Assembly: GCA_043228905.1 (NCBI GenBank)
Contig: JBHGNT010000001.1
Span: 28,210,001-28,274,000 of the forward strand
Direction: 5' to 3'
Origin: Azolla caroliniana
Lineage: Eukaryota; Polypodiophyta
DNA: 64,000 nt
Position numbers and translations under genes: made by a program
Shown here: in pieces, positions 52,701 to 62,225 of the stretch
Position numbering within the stretch: position 1 is the first letter of the stretch
Layout: each line of letters starts with the position of its first letter
The notes under the pieces: model-generated
The model's input: the letters and a program-made list of their open reading frames with translations, nothing else
Told to the model about the DNA's origin: nothing
The model's database searches: none

Positions 52701-53833
52701 TGTCGGACATTCTTCAGCAGCATTTTGCATCCGGTCGGGGTTGTCAACCACACGTTTCCTATGCCGGCAATCCGGCACGTACCTTCGTTTCCCATCCGAA
52801 CACAGCCATGCTCGCCGGCTGTGTAGGATGAGAAGTATCTTCTCTCCGGGGTCAGGTGGAACGATGCTCCGGAATCGACCACCCAGGTCGTCTCATCGCC
52901 GGCAATGTTTAGTTCACCTTCTTCGGTGATGAGCATGATCTCCTCTTCACTTGCCGCGAGTGCCGTCGTTCCTTTTCGGTCCTGTCCTCGCCGATCCGAA
53001 CCATTCCGGTCCGTGGCTCCCCGGTATGCACCGTTTCTCTCCGGTGACTTCTTCGAATCGGTGTTGTCGGTTCCATTGTCTTTTCGGTAATGCCGACAAT
53101 TCTTTCGGAAGTGCCCCGGCTTCCCACAGTGGAAGCATGTGGGCCTTCCTTTTGACTGCGACCGGGTCCCCGACTTCTCCCGTCTTTGCGGACTCCAGTT
53201 CCATTGTCTTCCCCGATCCGATTCGGTAAACAACATCTTCGGGTCGGAGGCCTGTTCCTTATCTCTCCGACGCGCTTCTTCGTTCAAAATACTTGTCTTT
53301 ACCGTTTGTAGAGACAAGTTATCTTCGGTGCAGGAGGTGCTGAGAGTCACCACCAAGTTCTCCCAGCTTTCCGGCAATGTACACATCAGGATGATGGCTT
53401 GCATTGCATCCTCCAACGGGAACTTGATCGCTGCAAGCTGATTCACGAATCCCATGAACGTGCTTACGTGTTCCACCATACTCTCGCCGTCCCGGTACTT
53501 GAGATTCACTATCTTCCTCATCAGGGAGGTCCGGTTCAACGCATTCTTCCTCTCGTAGAGGCCCGACAGCTTCTTCCACATCTCATATGCGTTGGTGTCG
53601 TTCGCCACATGTTGTAGGACGCTTACATCGACATATTGTCGGATCGTCGCTACGGCTTTCCGGTTCAGGAGCTTCCACTCCGACTCAAGTACCCCCTTCG
53701 GTATTTCCGACCTGTCAATCGGTTCGTACAGGTCCCGAACAATCAGGAGATCCTCCATCTTGATCTTCCAGTCGGCGTAATTCTGTGCATTCAGCACCAT
53801 CATCCCCGGCTGCCCGCTGCCGCCGCCTTCCAT
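49757..53833 (-). CDS. B2 gag-pol polyprotein (1358 aa)
   Basis: I take the ATG at 53833 (MEGGGSGQPG) because the open frame upstream only enters the LTR. The layout is as in B1, with the normal protease WVVDSGASFHL (Ser 321, codon TCC at 52873-52871), integrase DDE, RT YVDD and RNase H all present and no stops. The product would package RNA, self-cleave, copy and insert. It is nearly identical to B1 along the whole length, so both derive from one recently active source. Gag shares the UBN2 fold with A. Confidence 0.95.
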   Translation of the reverse strand: MEGGGSGQPGMMVLNAQNYADWKIKMEDLLIVRDLYEPIDRSEIPKGVLESEWKLLNRKAVATIRQYVDVSVLQHVANDTNAYEMWKKLSGLYERKNALNRTSLMRKIVNLKYRDGESMVEHVSTFMGFVNQLAAIKFPLEDAMQAIILMCTLPESWENLVVTLSTSCTEDNLSLQTVKTSILNEEARRRDKEQASDPKMLFTESDRGRQWNWSPQRREKSGTRSQSKGRPTCFHCGKPGHFRKNCRHYRKDNGTDNTDSKKSPERNGAYRGATDRNGSDRRGQDRKGTTALAASEEEIMLITEEGELNIAGDETTWVVDSGASFHLTPERRYFSSYTAGEHGCVRMGNEGTCRIAGIGNVWLTTPTGCKMLLKNVRHVPEVRLNLISAGRLDDEGYTGSIRNGVMKFSKGSLIVARARKVNTLYLMNARLCPEELNVAADTAGELWHKRLCHMSEKGMKRLAEDNLIPVKHVHLEKCTDCLAGKQNRTSFHSRPPTRRSAPLELVHTDVCQVETKSHGGAQYFVTFIDDYSRKLWTAPLKTKDQVLCVFKELHARVERESGKKLKAIRADNGGEYRGQFQEYCRSKGIRLEFTVPKTPELNGLAERMNRTIMERVRSMLAHAKLPKGFWAEAMSTATYVINRSPSVPLDGDTPQRVWTGREVSYRHLKVFGCLAYVHVAKNRRGKLDPKTRPCIFLGYGDDEFGYRVWDPVDKKIFRSRDIVFMEDKTLADWESEKKMKSSKSIGEDQLYEEQSRPTRDRLALEDPAEDGEETEPAEEDENDTGTGPDPEMDSDEEEESEEPVTEAPERRYPLRERRAPQRFPEPEHVLLTDEGEPESFEEAKHDTQSRRWLSAMQDEMDSLHENLTYELVELPKGKRALRNKWVFKLKPGDAGNPPRYKARIVVKGFQQKKGVDFDEIFAPVVKMTSIRTVLSIAASMDLEVEQMDVKTAFLHGDLDEEIYMQQPEGFEKKGKEHLVCRLKKSLYGLKQAPRQWYRKFDSFMTEEGYLKTQSDHCVFVKKFEGGDFLILLLYVDDMLIVGRDQVKIRMLKKALHRTFSMKDLGPARQILGMHIIRDRKKKQLWLSQEKYVTKVLHRFNMSEARPVGSTLPANCKLSSKQSPKTKAEKEDMMKVPYASAVGSLMYAMVCTRPDIGYAVGVVSRYMSNPGKEHWNAVKWILRYLKGTANVCLRFGSGKPELDGFTDSDMSADADTSRSTSGYVMTYAGGAVSWQSRLQKTVALSTTEAEYMAAVEAGKELIWMKDFIRELGIRQEEYRLYCDSQSAIHLAKNAAYHSRTKHIQRRYHWIRERIEDKEFVLTKIHTDENGSDMLTKVLTPDKLEACRKRIGLERHPMPK

Positions 53834-53862
53834 TTTCTGCAACAGTCGCTCTGATACCAGTT

Positions 53863-54472
53863 TGTTGGGAATCAACGCTTCGATTCACCTTCTTCCCTCG
53901 GCCACAACCGAGTAATCGCGGATCAATGCAGCAGAAAATAGGAACCACACAATAAAACAAGAACGCGAGTACACAGGGATTAACGTGGAAAACCCAGACG
54001 GGAAAAACCACGGGAGTACAAGACTCCAACCCAACACTATACAGAGAAGTATACAATGGCGAGCTGCAAGGCGACGACCTTGAGCTCGCTGTCCTCGCCA
54101 CAGGCGGCGGAAATACACAGAGGCGTCTACCTCTTCGTCTCTCGCGCTCTATCTCTCTCTCTCTCTCACGGCTGCTTCTTCTTCACTCCTCTTGAGTGGA
54201 AAAACAGAAAAATGATAAGCAACAACAAATCTGTTTGCCCTAAGTCATATTTATACTTATATGACTTTGGGCTATTTACAACTGTGGCCTCAGGGGCCCA
54301 TAGCGAACATATTCACGGATATGTCCCTGCATCCGGATCGCTCTCCGGGTACATTCGTCATCCGGCACCGAAGCCGGGGTCTTCAACATCCGGATCCGAA
54401 ACCGAAACCGGGCTCGTCGGCATTCATCTCCGACATCCGACCATCCCATGCGAAGGGACCGTAATCCCAACA
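53863..54472 (-). repeat. B2 5' LTR
   Basis: Same sequence as 49137-49746 as far as can be read by eye. Confidence 0.93.
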
Positions 54473-54477
54473 AACCC

Positions 54478-54962
54478 TGTACGGGAAAAAACCACGGGAG
54501 TACAAGACTCCAAACCAACACTATGCACAGAAAGGTATACAATGGTGAGCTGCAAGGCGACGACCTTGACCTCGCTGTCCTCGCCACAGGCGGCGGAAAT
54601 ACACAGAGGCGTCGTCCTCTTCCTCTCTCGCGCTCTATCTCTCTCTCTCTCTCGCGGCTGCTCTCTCTTCACTCTTCTAGAGTGGAAAAACAGAAAAATG
54701 AATAGCAACACCAAAACAGTTTGCCCTAAGTCATATTTATACATATATGACTTTGGGGCTATTTACAACTATAGCCTCAGGGGGGCCCTTAACAGACATA
54801 TTCACGGATATGTCCCTGCATCCGGATCTCTTCTTCGGGTACATTCGTCATCCGACTCCGAAGTCGGGGTCTTCATCATCCGGTTCCGAAACCGAAACTG
54901 GGCTTGTCGGCATTCATCTCCGACATCCGACCATCCCATCCGAAGGGACCGTAATCCCAACA
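54478..54962 (-). repeat. B1 5' LTR, outer part
   Basis: 485 bases matching 44408-44892. Ends at ATCCCAACA, then ATATC and A's coding sequence. Confidence 0.92.
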
Positions 54963-56774
54963 ATATCAGCCGGTCGGCTAGATGATGAAGGCTACACGGG
55001 TAGCATCCGGAACGGTGTCATGAAGTTCAGCAAAGGGAGCCTGATTGTGGCTCGGGCCCAGAAGGTCAACACGTTGTACCTGATGAATGCCCGGTTATGT
55101 CCGGAAGAAGTGAACGTGGCATCCGACACTGTCGGTGAGCTGTGGCACAAGAGGTTGTGTCATATGAGCGAGAAGGGGATGAAGAGGCTTGCAGACGACA
55201 ACCTCATTCCAGTGAAGAACGTGCACTGATTGTCTGGCCGGTAAGCAGAACCGGACCTCCTTCCGACCAAGGCCATCGATGAGACGCAATGCACCACTGG
55301 AGTTGGTGCATACGGATGTGTGTCAAGTAGACACGAAGTCACATGCCGGAGCGCAGTACTTCGTGACGTTCATAGATGACCACAGCCGGAAGCTGTGGGC
55401 CACATCGCTAAAGACGAAGGACCAGGTGTTATCCGTCTTCAAAGAGCTCCACGCGAGAGTGGAAAGAGAAACCGGCCGGAAGCTGAAGGCGGTTCGAGCA
55501 GACAACGGAGGAGAATACCGGGGGCAGTTCGAGGAGTACTGCCGCTCGAAGGGAATCCGGCTCGAATTTACCGTGCCGAAGACGCCGGAACTAAACGGAC
55601 TGGCCGAGAGGATGAACTGGACCATAATGGAGAGGGTCCGGAGTATGCTAGCGCATGCAAAACTACCCAAGAAGTTTTGGGCTGAGGCATTGTCGACGGC
55701 GACATACGTGATAAATAGATCACCCTCAGTACCCTTGGACGGAGACACGCCACAGAGAGTGTGGACTAGTAAGGAAGTATCCTATCGGCATCTGAAGGTG
55801 TTCGGGTGTCTCGCGTACGTGCATGTAGCTAAGGACCGGAGAGGAAAGCTAGATCCAAAGACCCGGCCATGCATATTCCTCGGTTACGGTGACGATGAGT
55901 TCAGCTACCGAGTGTGGGACCCGGTCGACAAGAAGGTATTCCGGAGTCGAGATATTATCTTCATGGAGGACAAGACACTCGCCGACTGGGAGTCGGAGAA
56001 GAAGATAATGAACTCCGAGTCGACTGGTAAGGATCGACTCTACGATGAGCAGACCCAACCGGCAAGAGACTAGTTAGCACTCGAGGAACCAGCCGGTTAC
56101 GGTGAGGATACCAAACCGGTAGAAGAAGAAGTAGAGGAAGCTGAGACCGGAACCGGCCAAGACCCCGAATCGGATTCGGATGAAGAGCAAATGGAGGAGC
56201 CGGTTACCGAAGCCCGAAGACGTAGATATCCTCTCAGAGAGAGAAGGGCGCCCCAGAGATTTCCGGATGCAGAGCATGTTCTGCTGACCGATGAGGGGGA
56301 GCCAGAAAGTTTCGAAGAAGCGAAGGAAGACACCCACAACCGAAAATGGTTAAGTGCCATGCAGGATGAGATGGATTCCCTGCATGAGAACCATACGTAC
56401 GAATTGGTGGAGTTGCCGAAAGGAAAGAGGGCACTCCGAAACAAGTGGGTGTACAAGTTGAAACCGGGAGATGCCGGCAACCCCCCGAGATACAAAGCCA
56501 GGATCGTGGTGAAGGGGTTCCAGCAGAAGAAGGGCGTGGACTTCGACGAGATATTTGCCCCGGTAGTAAAGATGACCTCCATCCGGACGGTGCTGAGTAT
56601 AGCAGCAAGCATGGACCTCGAGGTAGAGCAGCTGGACGTGAAGACGGCATTCCTTCACAGCGACCTCAAAGAGGAGATCTACATGCAGCAACCGGAAGGA
56701 TTTGTGGAGAAAGGGAAGGAGCACCTGGTATGCCAGTTGAAGAAGAGCCTGTACGGACTGAAACAGGCTCCCCG
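54963..56774 (+). pseudogene. A pol, middle part (GAG-pre-integrase to RT start)
   Basis: It continues A after B1: ISAGRLDDEGYTGS, LWHKRLCHMSEKG, then near 55227 a short deletion changes frame (relative to B2 a few codons around the HLEKC motif are missing). Integrase follows (HTDVCQ, RADNGGEYRG, NGLAERMNWT), a TAG at 56071-56073, an acidic linker, then RT start (KARIVVKGFQQKKGVDFDEIF, QLDVKTAFLH, LYGLKQAPR). C is inserted after CCCCG. Confidence 0.88.
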
Positions 56775-57064
56775 TGTCGAATACATGTGTATAATGGACG
56801 TATTCATACTATCCCGTTTTGGCCATTTATGTAATTAGCATAAAGGGCAGCTGCCCTAAGTCGGTCACTATATATAGTGACCTTGTAACCTTTTTGTAAG
56901 GTTGGATGTTGTATTATTGCTTTATGAAATAAGAAGTTCTTTTGTGCCTCTTTCTCTCTCTCTCTCTCTCTCTCTGTGCAACGACATACAAACTGTCATA
57001 CGCAGGCATTCCTCATAGCAATCGAATGCTACTTGATTCCGCACAGACGACATTGTCTCCAACA
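56775..57064 (+). repeat. C 5' LTR with palindromic TATA region
   Basis: TGTCGAATACATG...CTCCAACA. It holds a perfect 14-base palindrome (56844-56857), the 11-mer TGCCCTAAGTC (56853-56863) and a perfect 20-base palindrome centred on TATATATA (56863-56882), then a (TC)n tract at about 56951-56972. Confidence 0.92.
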
Positions 57065-57728
57065 TCTGGTATCAGAGCTTGAACAGAATCGGTCCTTCAA
57101 TCCGCTGTCGGCCGTCGTCTCAGCATTCGGTTTCCTGCGTCACTCGAAGAAGAGAGAAGAAGAAGAAAAACCAGGTTTGCATCTCATTGCGTTAGATCAT
57201 CTTTGCTTGGAGTAAGCCAGCAGGTTGTACTCCGTCCTCCGTGATCGTAACCGCTCGAGGTGAAATCCCCTTGTGCAACATTGACACGATCGTGCTCCAT
57301 TCGGTTAAACGGCATCCGAAGAGGTCATCAATCGCCGCTCGTTGTAACCATTCGGTGCAGATCGGTCTCAAGACAACAACCCCAATTCGTGCTTCATCCG
57401 GCTGATCGACATTCGAGAGGATCAGTTGGATCCATCTCTCTCGTCGCTGCAGCCACCCGAAGCAGAATCGGTCCAGATAATCGGTTTTAATAATCGGTAC
57501 TCGGCATATATATCCGAAGCGAACCGGACTCACTCCGACTCGGTAACATTCGGGAAGACCAGTCGGTTCTGTCCCTCAAGCTACCGAAGTCAATTCGAGC
57601 AAGTTCCGAAGCCGAACCTACTCGGGTTCAAATCCGACTAGAACGATATCGGGTGAGCCAACCGGCTGCACTCCAACAAGGTTCGTAGTCGACTCCGAAC
57701 CGAGCTTCGTCAACCGAAACCGAATTCG
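57065..57728 (+). other. C leader (5' untranslated, 664 bases)
   Basis: Begins TCTGGTATCAGAGC (primer site 57067-57078). No conserved frame. The length is unusual beside the 30-70-base leaders of the other copia elements here. It may hold RNA packaging or translation signals, but none can be named. Confidence 0.6.
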
Positions 57729-60700
57729 ATGGCATCAACATCCGGCTCGTCAGAAATGAGTCTACGAAAGTTCGATGGATCGAACTTCAACTTCTGGAAG
57801 GAGCAAATGCAGGACTATCTCATAGTCAAGGGGCAAATCGATCCCATCGAAAATGAAGAACCTCCAGAAGGATACAAACCAATTGAGTGGCAGAAGCTGG
57901 ACAGAATCGTCCGCGCCACGATTCGGATGCACCTATCAGAATCGGTATACTTTACGGTGCAATCGTGTACGACAGCATTCGAACTGTGGAAAACACTGTC
58001 GGACACTTACGAAAAGAAGGTCGCCGCAACGAAGATGTTTCTGATCCGGCGCCTCTACAACTTGCGGATGAAAGAATCCGATTCGGTTCAAGCACACCTC
58101 AATGAGTACGAAAGCATAAGCTCCCAAATCTCGTCACAGGGGACGGCAATCGAGGATGAACTCAGAGCAATGATACTCATGAGCAGCCTTCCCTCATCAT
58201 GGGAAACTTTCGTCACAACCGTGTGCAACGCGTCAACCACGGCTGTTAAGTACTCCGAAGTCACGAGCGCAATCCTGACCGAAGCAGCTCGGAGAAAGTC
58301 TTTCGCCAAAGACTCAACAGACGACGCTTATGTAGTACAAGGTTCGACAGACCGATCGAACATGCGAGGAAGAGATTCCTCACGACCGCCGAACAATCAG
58401 CGAAGACGGAGCCAGTCACGGGATAACCGAATCTGCAACTATTGCAAGAAACCCGGACACATCAAAGCCGACTGCCGCGCACTCAAGAACAAGAACAACA
58501 AGAAGAGTGGCCGGCATGAGGAGATCAATTACGTCAGCTTCTCAGCTGATGTACTACCGGACGACCCGAATATACTATCAATCGAAAATCCAGTCGGATC
58601 AGAAGTTCTACTCACGACTGAAGAATCGAGCACATGGCTCTTAGATTCGGGCGCGTCATTTCACGTGACTCCTCATCGATCCCAATTTCGGCAATATACG
58701 ATCCGTCACTCCGACTCAGTTCGAGTCGGCAACTCACAACACTGTGACATCATCGGAATCGGCACAGTAGAGCTCAACCTTGCAGGTGGCTCTACACTTG
58801 TACTTCACAATGTCCGACATGTACCCGAGCTCTCAAGGCCATTGATCTCAGTCGGACAACTAGATGAAGACGGCATTCGTGCCGGCTTTTCTTCGGGAGG
58901 GTGGACGCTCCACAGGGGGAACCTCCTGCTTGCTAGAGGACCCAAGATACACTCACTGTATCCGTTACATGTTACACTCAGAGAGGGTAACCTGTTTTTG
59001 GTGGATATTCCTGTGTCATCACTATGGCACCGAAGATTAGGACACCTCAGCAAGGCCGGCATCACGCACCTATCTAGAGCCGGATACATCCCCAAACTCT
59101 CCTTCTCCGACCATCAATTCTGCGAGCATTGCCAGTATGGCAAACAAACAGCCGCATCACACCCGACATCCGCACCAAGAGAAACGAGACCTCTTGATTT
59201 AGTCCATTCGGACGTCTGTGGCCCAATGCCGCATCAGTCTCTAGGCGGTGCCTCTTACTTCGTCACTTTTATTGACAATTCGACTCGAAAGGTGTGGGCT
59301 TATCCAATTCGCACCAAAGATCGGGTCTTCTCGATCTTCTCAGATTGGCTCGCTATGGTAGAAAATCAAACCGGCCGAAAACTGAAATGCTTTCGGACCG
59401 ACAACGGGGGAGAGTTCAAATCCGAAGAATTCGTCAAATTCTGCCGACAACGCGGCATCCGACGTGAATTTACGGCACCACACAGTCCGGAGCAAAACGG
59501 GATTGCAGAACGAATGAATCGGACAATCCAAGAAAGGATAGTTTCCATGCTCCAACACTCCGGACTGTCGGATGGCTTCTGGGCAGAGGCTCTACTCACG
59601 GCAGTACACATAATCAATATGTCGCCAAGTAGACCTCTAGGACTTCAAATTCCTCAGGAACTATGGATCGGCAGTAAGCCGAATTACGACAAGCTGAGGA
59701 TCTTCGGATGCGAGGCGTACGCCCTTATTCCGAAAGATGATCGCCGCAAACTTGCACCTCGGTCCAGGAAATGCATTTTCCTTGGATATGGATCAGACGG
59801 CGAAATGGGATACCGACTCTGGGACCCCGAACGCAGACAAATCGTTCGAAGCTCGGACGTTGTGTTCAACGAGTCGGCTATGAATCCATCAGTCGAAAAA
59901 CCGATCGAAGTCCGAAGGGTAACATTCTCCGATGTACCGACCCTTCAAGAAGGCCCCGCTCTTAACACACGGTCAGCTTCACGGGTAGCTGAACCTTACA
60001 CTACCGACTCGGACAACCCCGACTCGGCACAGCAGAACAATCCGCTTTCGGACCATCCGACCTCGATACCCGATGCGACCAGTCCAATCATACCTCGACG
60101 ATCCGAGAGACTGTCGCAACCTCCGGAGAGGTATTCTCCTGGAATTTTTTTCACTGACGCCGGAGAACCGACGTCTTACGAAGAAGCATCGACATCTGTC
60201 GATTCCGCCACCTGGCATCTGGCGATGGAGTCGGAAATGCACTCCATCCGGGCAAACAAGACTTGGGATCTGGTCGAATTACCTAGGAACCGACGTGCTC
60301 TTCCTTGCAAGTGGGTTTATCGACTAAAAGAGACGTCTGATTCGACCATCCCAAAGTACAAGGCCAGATTAGTTGCGAAGGGCTTCCGACAAGAATATGG
60401 CGTCGACTTCGACGAGATTTTTTCACCAGTGGTGAAAATGACAACCCTTCGTTTTTTACTCGGCGTCGTGGCAGCCGACAACCTGGAGCTGATCCAGCTA
60501 GATGTCAAAACAGCATTCCTCCATGGTGATCTTGAAGAGGAAATTTATATGGAGCAGCCAAAAGGCTTCGTGGCAACTGGCCAAGAACATCTAGTCTGCC
60601 GACTCAGGAAGAGTCTATACGGCCTCAAACAGGCACCACGACAATGGTACAAGAAGTTCGACGACTTCATCCAATCGATCGGCTTCTCCAAAAGCGATGA

Positions 60701-61742
60701 GGACCATTGTCTCTTCACCAACACAGCTCAAGATGGATCACCCATCTTCCTCATCATTTACGTGGACGACATGCTAATTTCTGGACGCCACGCGGGCGAA
60801 CTTGCCGATCTCGTTCGGCAACTGCGGTTGAAGTTTGCCATGAAGGACCTTGGTCCGGCACGACACATACTCGGCATGAAGATTAGTCGGCATCGCGATA
60901 AACGACATCTTTTTTTGTCTCAGACCGACTATATCCGACGTGTCTTGGAACGCTTCAACATGCAATCAGCCAAATCTGCTTCAACCCCGCTCCCAATGAA
61001 TCTTCGGCTCTCTCAGCGAGACTGCCCGACATCCGGCCCGGAGGGGGAAGATATGAAGTCGGTATCGTATGCACCGGCAGTCGGCTCCCTTATGTACCTG
61101 ATGGTCGCGACACGGCCTGATATTTCTCACGCCGTGGGAGTCGTTAGCAGATTTATGCACAATCCTGGCCGATCGCATTGGAACGCAGTCAAGCATGTGT
61201 TCAGATATCTGGCTGGCACAAAAGACCACGGCATTCTTTTCGGTCCGAACCGAACCTCAGGCGTAGTCGGTTACACCGACTCGGATTTCGCCGGCTGTAT
61301 AGACAGTCGGAAATCAACAACCGGATACTGCTTCAAATTCGGCAATGGAGCAATCTCGTGGAAGTCGAAACTTCAGGAGTGCACAGCGACCTCAACGACC
61401 GAAGCAGAATATGTAGCTGCGTCCGACGCAGCAAAAGAAGCCTTGTGGCTCGGTCGGCTGGCGCACACGTTTCGACAAGTCGACCATGACTCGGCTCCAG
61501 TTGTCTACAGCGACAGTCAAGGTGCTGTTGCCTTGTCGAAAAATCCGGTTCACCACAACGCCTCCAAACATATCGACATTCGATATCACTTCGTTCGGGA
61601 CTGCGTCATTTCAGGGAAAATCGGTCTAGAGAAAATATCCACAACCGACAATGTCGCAGATGGAATGACCAAGTGTCTTTCGGCAGACCGCTTTCGGTCT
61701 CTTCGGCATCAGATGGGCGTAACGACAAACCAGTCCGGTTAG
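57729..61742 (+). CDS. C gag-pol polyprotein (1337 aa)
   Basis: ATG 57729 (MASTSGSSEMSLRKFDGSNF). UBN2-type Gag; zinc knuckle CNYCKKPGHIKADC; protease WLLDSGASFHVTP; GAG-pre-integrase LWHRRLGHLSKAG; integrase (HSDVCGP, RTDNGGEF, NGIAERMNRT, DDE complete); RT (QLDVKTAFLHGD, YVDDMLISG); RNase H (YTDSDFAGC, STTEAEYVA, YSDSQGAVAL). The protein ends 20 residues after KCLSADRFRS, the usual copia end. There are no stops, and every catalytic motif is present, so the element may be autonomous. The frame uses many CGA/CGG and CCG codons, like the other copia elements here. Confidence 0.95.
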   Translation: MASTSGSSEMSLRKFDGSNFNFWKEQMQDYLIVKGQIDPIENEEPPEGYKPIEWQKLDRIVRATIRMHLSESVYFTVQSCTTAFELWKTLSDTYEKKVAATKMFLIRRLYNLRMKESDSVQAHLNEYESISSQISSQGTAIEDELRAMILMSSLPSSWETFVTTVCNASTTAVKYSEVTSAILTEAARRKSFAKDSTDDAYVVQGSTDRSNMRGRDSSRPPNNQRRRSQSRDNRICNYCKKPGHIKADCRALKNKNNKKSGRHEEINYVSFSADVLPDDPNILSIENPVGSEVLLTTEESSTWLLDSGASFHVTPHRSQFRQYTIRHSDSVRVGNSQHCDIIGIGTVELNLAGGSTLVLHNVRHVPELSRPLISVGQLDEDGIRAGFSSGGWTLHRGNLLLARGPKIHSLYPLHVTLREGNLFLVDIPVSSLWHRRLGHLSKAGITHLSRAGYIPKLSFSDHQFCEHCQYGKQTAASHPTSAPRETRPLDLVHSDVCGPMPHQSLGGASYFVTFIDNSTRKVWAYPIRTKDRVFSIFSDWLAMVENQTGRKLKCFRTDNGGEFKSEEFVKFCRQRGIRREFTAPHSPEQNGIAERMNRTIQERIVSMLQHSGLSDGFWAEALLTAVHIINMSPSRPLGLQIPQELWIGSKPNYDKLRIFGCEAYALIPKDDRRKLAPRSRKCIFLGYGSDGEMGYRLWDPERRQIVRSSDVVFNESAMNPSVEKPIEVRRVTFSDVPTLQEGPALNTRSASRVAEPYTTDSDNPDSAQQNNPLSDHPTSIPDATSPIIPRRSERLSQPPERYSPGIFFTDAGEPTSYEEASTSVDSATWHLAMESEMHSIRANKTWDLVELPRNRRALPCKWVYRLKETSDSTIPKYKARLVAKGFRQEYGVDFDEIFSPVVKMTTLRFLLGVVAADNLELIQLDVKTAFLHGDLEEEIYMEQPKGFVATGQEHLVCRLRKSLYGLKQAPRQWYKKFDDFIQSIGFSKSDEDHCLFTNTAQDGSPIFLIIYVDDMLISGRHAGELADLVRQLRLKFAMKDLGPARHILGMKISRHRDKRHLFLSQTDYIRRVLERFNMQSAKSASTPLPMNLRLSQRDCPTSGPEGEDMKSVSYAPAVGSLMYLMVATRPDISHAVGVVSRFMHNPGRSHWNAVKHVFRYLAGTKDHGILFGPNRTSGVVGYTDSDFAGCIDSRKSTTGYCFKFGNGAISWKSKLQECTATSTTEAEYVAASDAAKEALWLGRLAHTFRQVDHDSAPVVYSDSQGAVALSKNPVHHNASKHIDIRYHFVRDCVISGKIGLEKISTTDNVADGMTKCLSADRFRSLRHQMGVTTNQSG

Positions 61743-61935
61743 AGCCGGACACAGAGCAGGATGGTTCCCGACAACCGACATCAGTTCCTTAATGATCGGC
61801 TTCAACTATTCCGACCCGACCAGTTCGGTCTTCTGCCTTCGGACCCTGCCGACTCGAACAAAGCTAATATGTCCGAGAACCTAAGTCTATACCTGTAATC
61901 TTAGATAACCCATGTATACGCCCATTACGGGGGAG
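61743..61935 (+). other. C 3' untranslated region and polypurine tract
   Basis: About 190 bases after the stop; no coding. ACGGGGGAG abuts the 3' LTR. Confidence 0.7.
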
Positions 61936-62225
61936 TGTCGAATACATGTGTATAATGGACGTATTCATACTATCCCGTTTTGGCCATTTATGTAATTAGC
62001 ATAAAGGGCAGCTGCCCTAAGTCGGTCACTATATATAGTGACCTTGTAACCTTTTTGTAAGGTTGGATGTTGTATTATTGCTTTATGAAATAAGAAGTTC
62101 TTTTGTGCCTCTTTCTCTCTCTCTCTCTCTCTCTCTGTGCAACGACATACAAACTGTCATACGCAGGCATTCCTCACAGCAATCGAATGCTACTTGATTC
62201 CGCACAGACGACATTATCTCCAACA
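61936..62225 (+). repeat. C 3' LTR
   Basis: A 290-base copy of the 5' LTR. Differences seen are CTCATAGC versus CTCACAGC and ATTGTCTCC versus ATTATCTCC. Confidence 0.93.

Larger units (their letters stand above)
49137..54472 (-). mobile_element. B2: intact Ty1/copia element with identical LTRs
   Basis: LTRs of 610 bases (49137-49746 and 53863-54472) show no difference by eye. TSD AACCC at 49132-49136 and 54473-54477. Primer site at 53848-53859 (minus). It is inserted in the 5' LTR of B1, so it is younger than B1. It has an open frame with all motifs. It is the best candidate in the window for an autonomous, recently active element. Confidence 0.95.
44281..54962 (-). mobile_element. B1: Ty1/copia element, open frame, carries B2
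   Basis: TSD ATATC at 44276-44280 and 54963-54967. 3' LTR 44281-44892. 5' LTR split by B2 into 49010-49136 and 54478-54962 (together 612 bases, equal to the 3' LTR, with about four differences by eye). Primer site TGGTATCAGAGC (minus) at 48995-49006, three bases from the LTR. One 1358-codon frame. Confidence 0.93.
56775..62225 (+). mobile_element. C: intact Ty1/copia element
   Basis: LTRs of 290 bases (56775-57064 and 61936-62225) differ at about two sites by eye. TSD CCCCG at 56770-56774 and 62226-62230. Primer site TGGTATCAGAGC follows the LTR after TC. There is one open 1337-codon frame, then a polypurine tract ACGGGGGAG at about 61927-61935. It belongs to a different family from A and B. 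Confidence 0.95.

Noticed and set aside
54056-54985. 309-aa frame across 54056-54985
   Set aside because: It runs over two LTR copies at the B2/B1 junction and is only translated LTR sequence.
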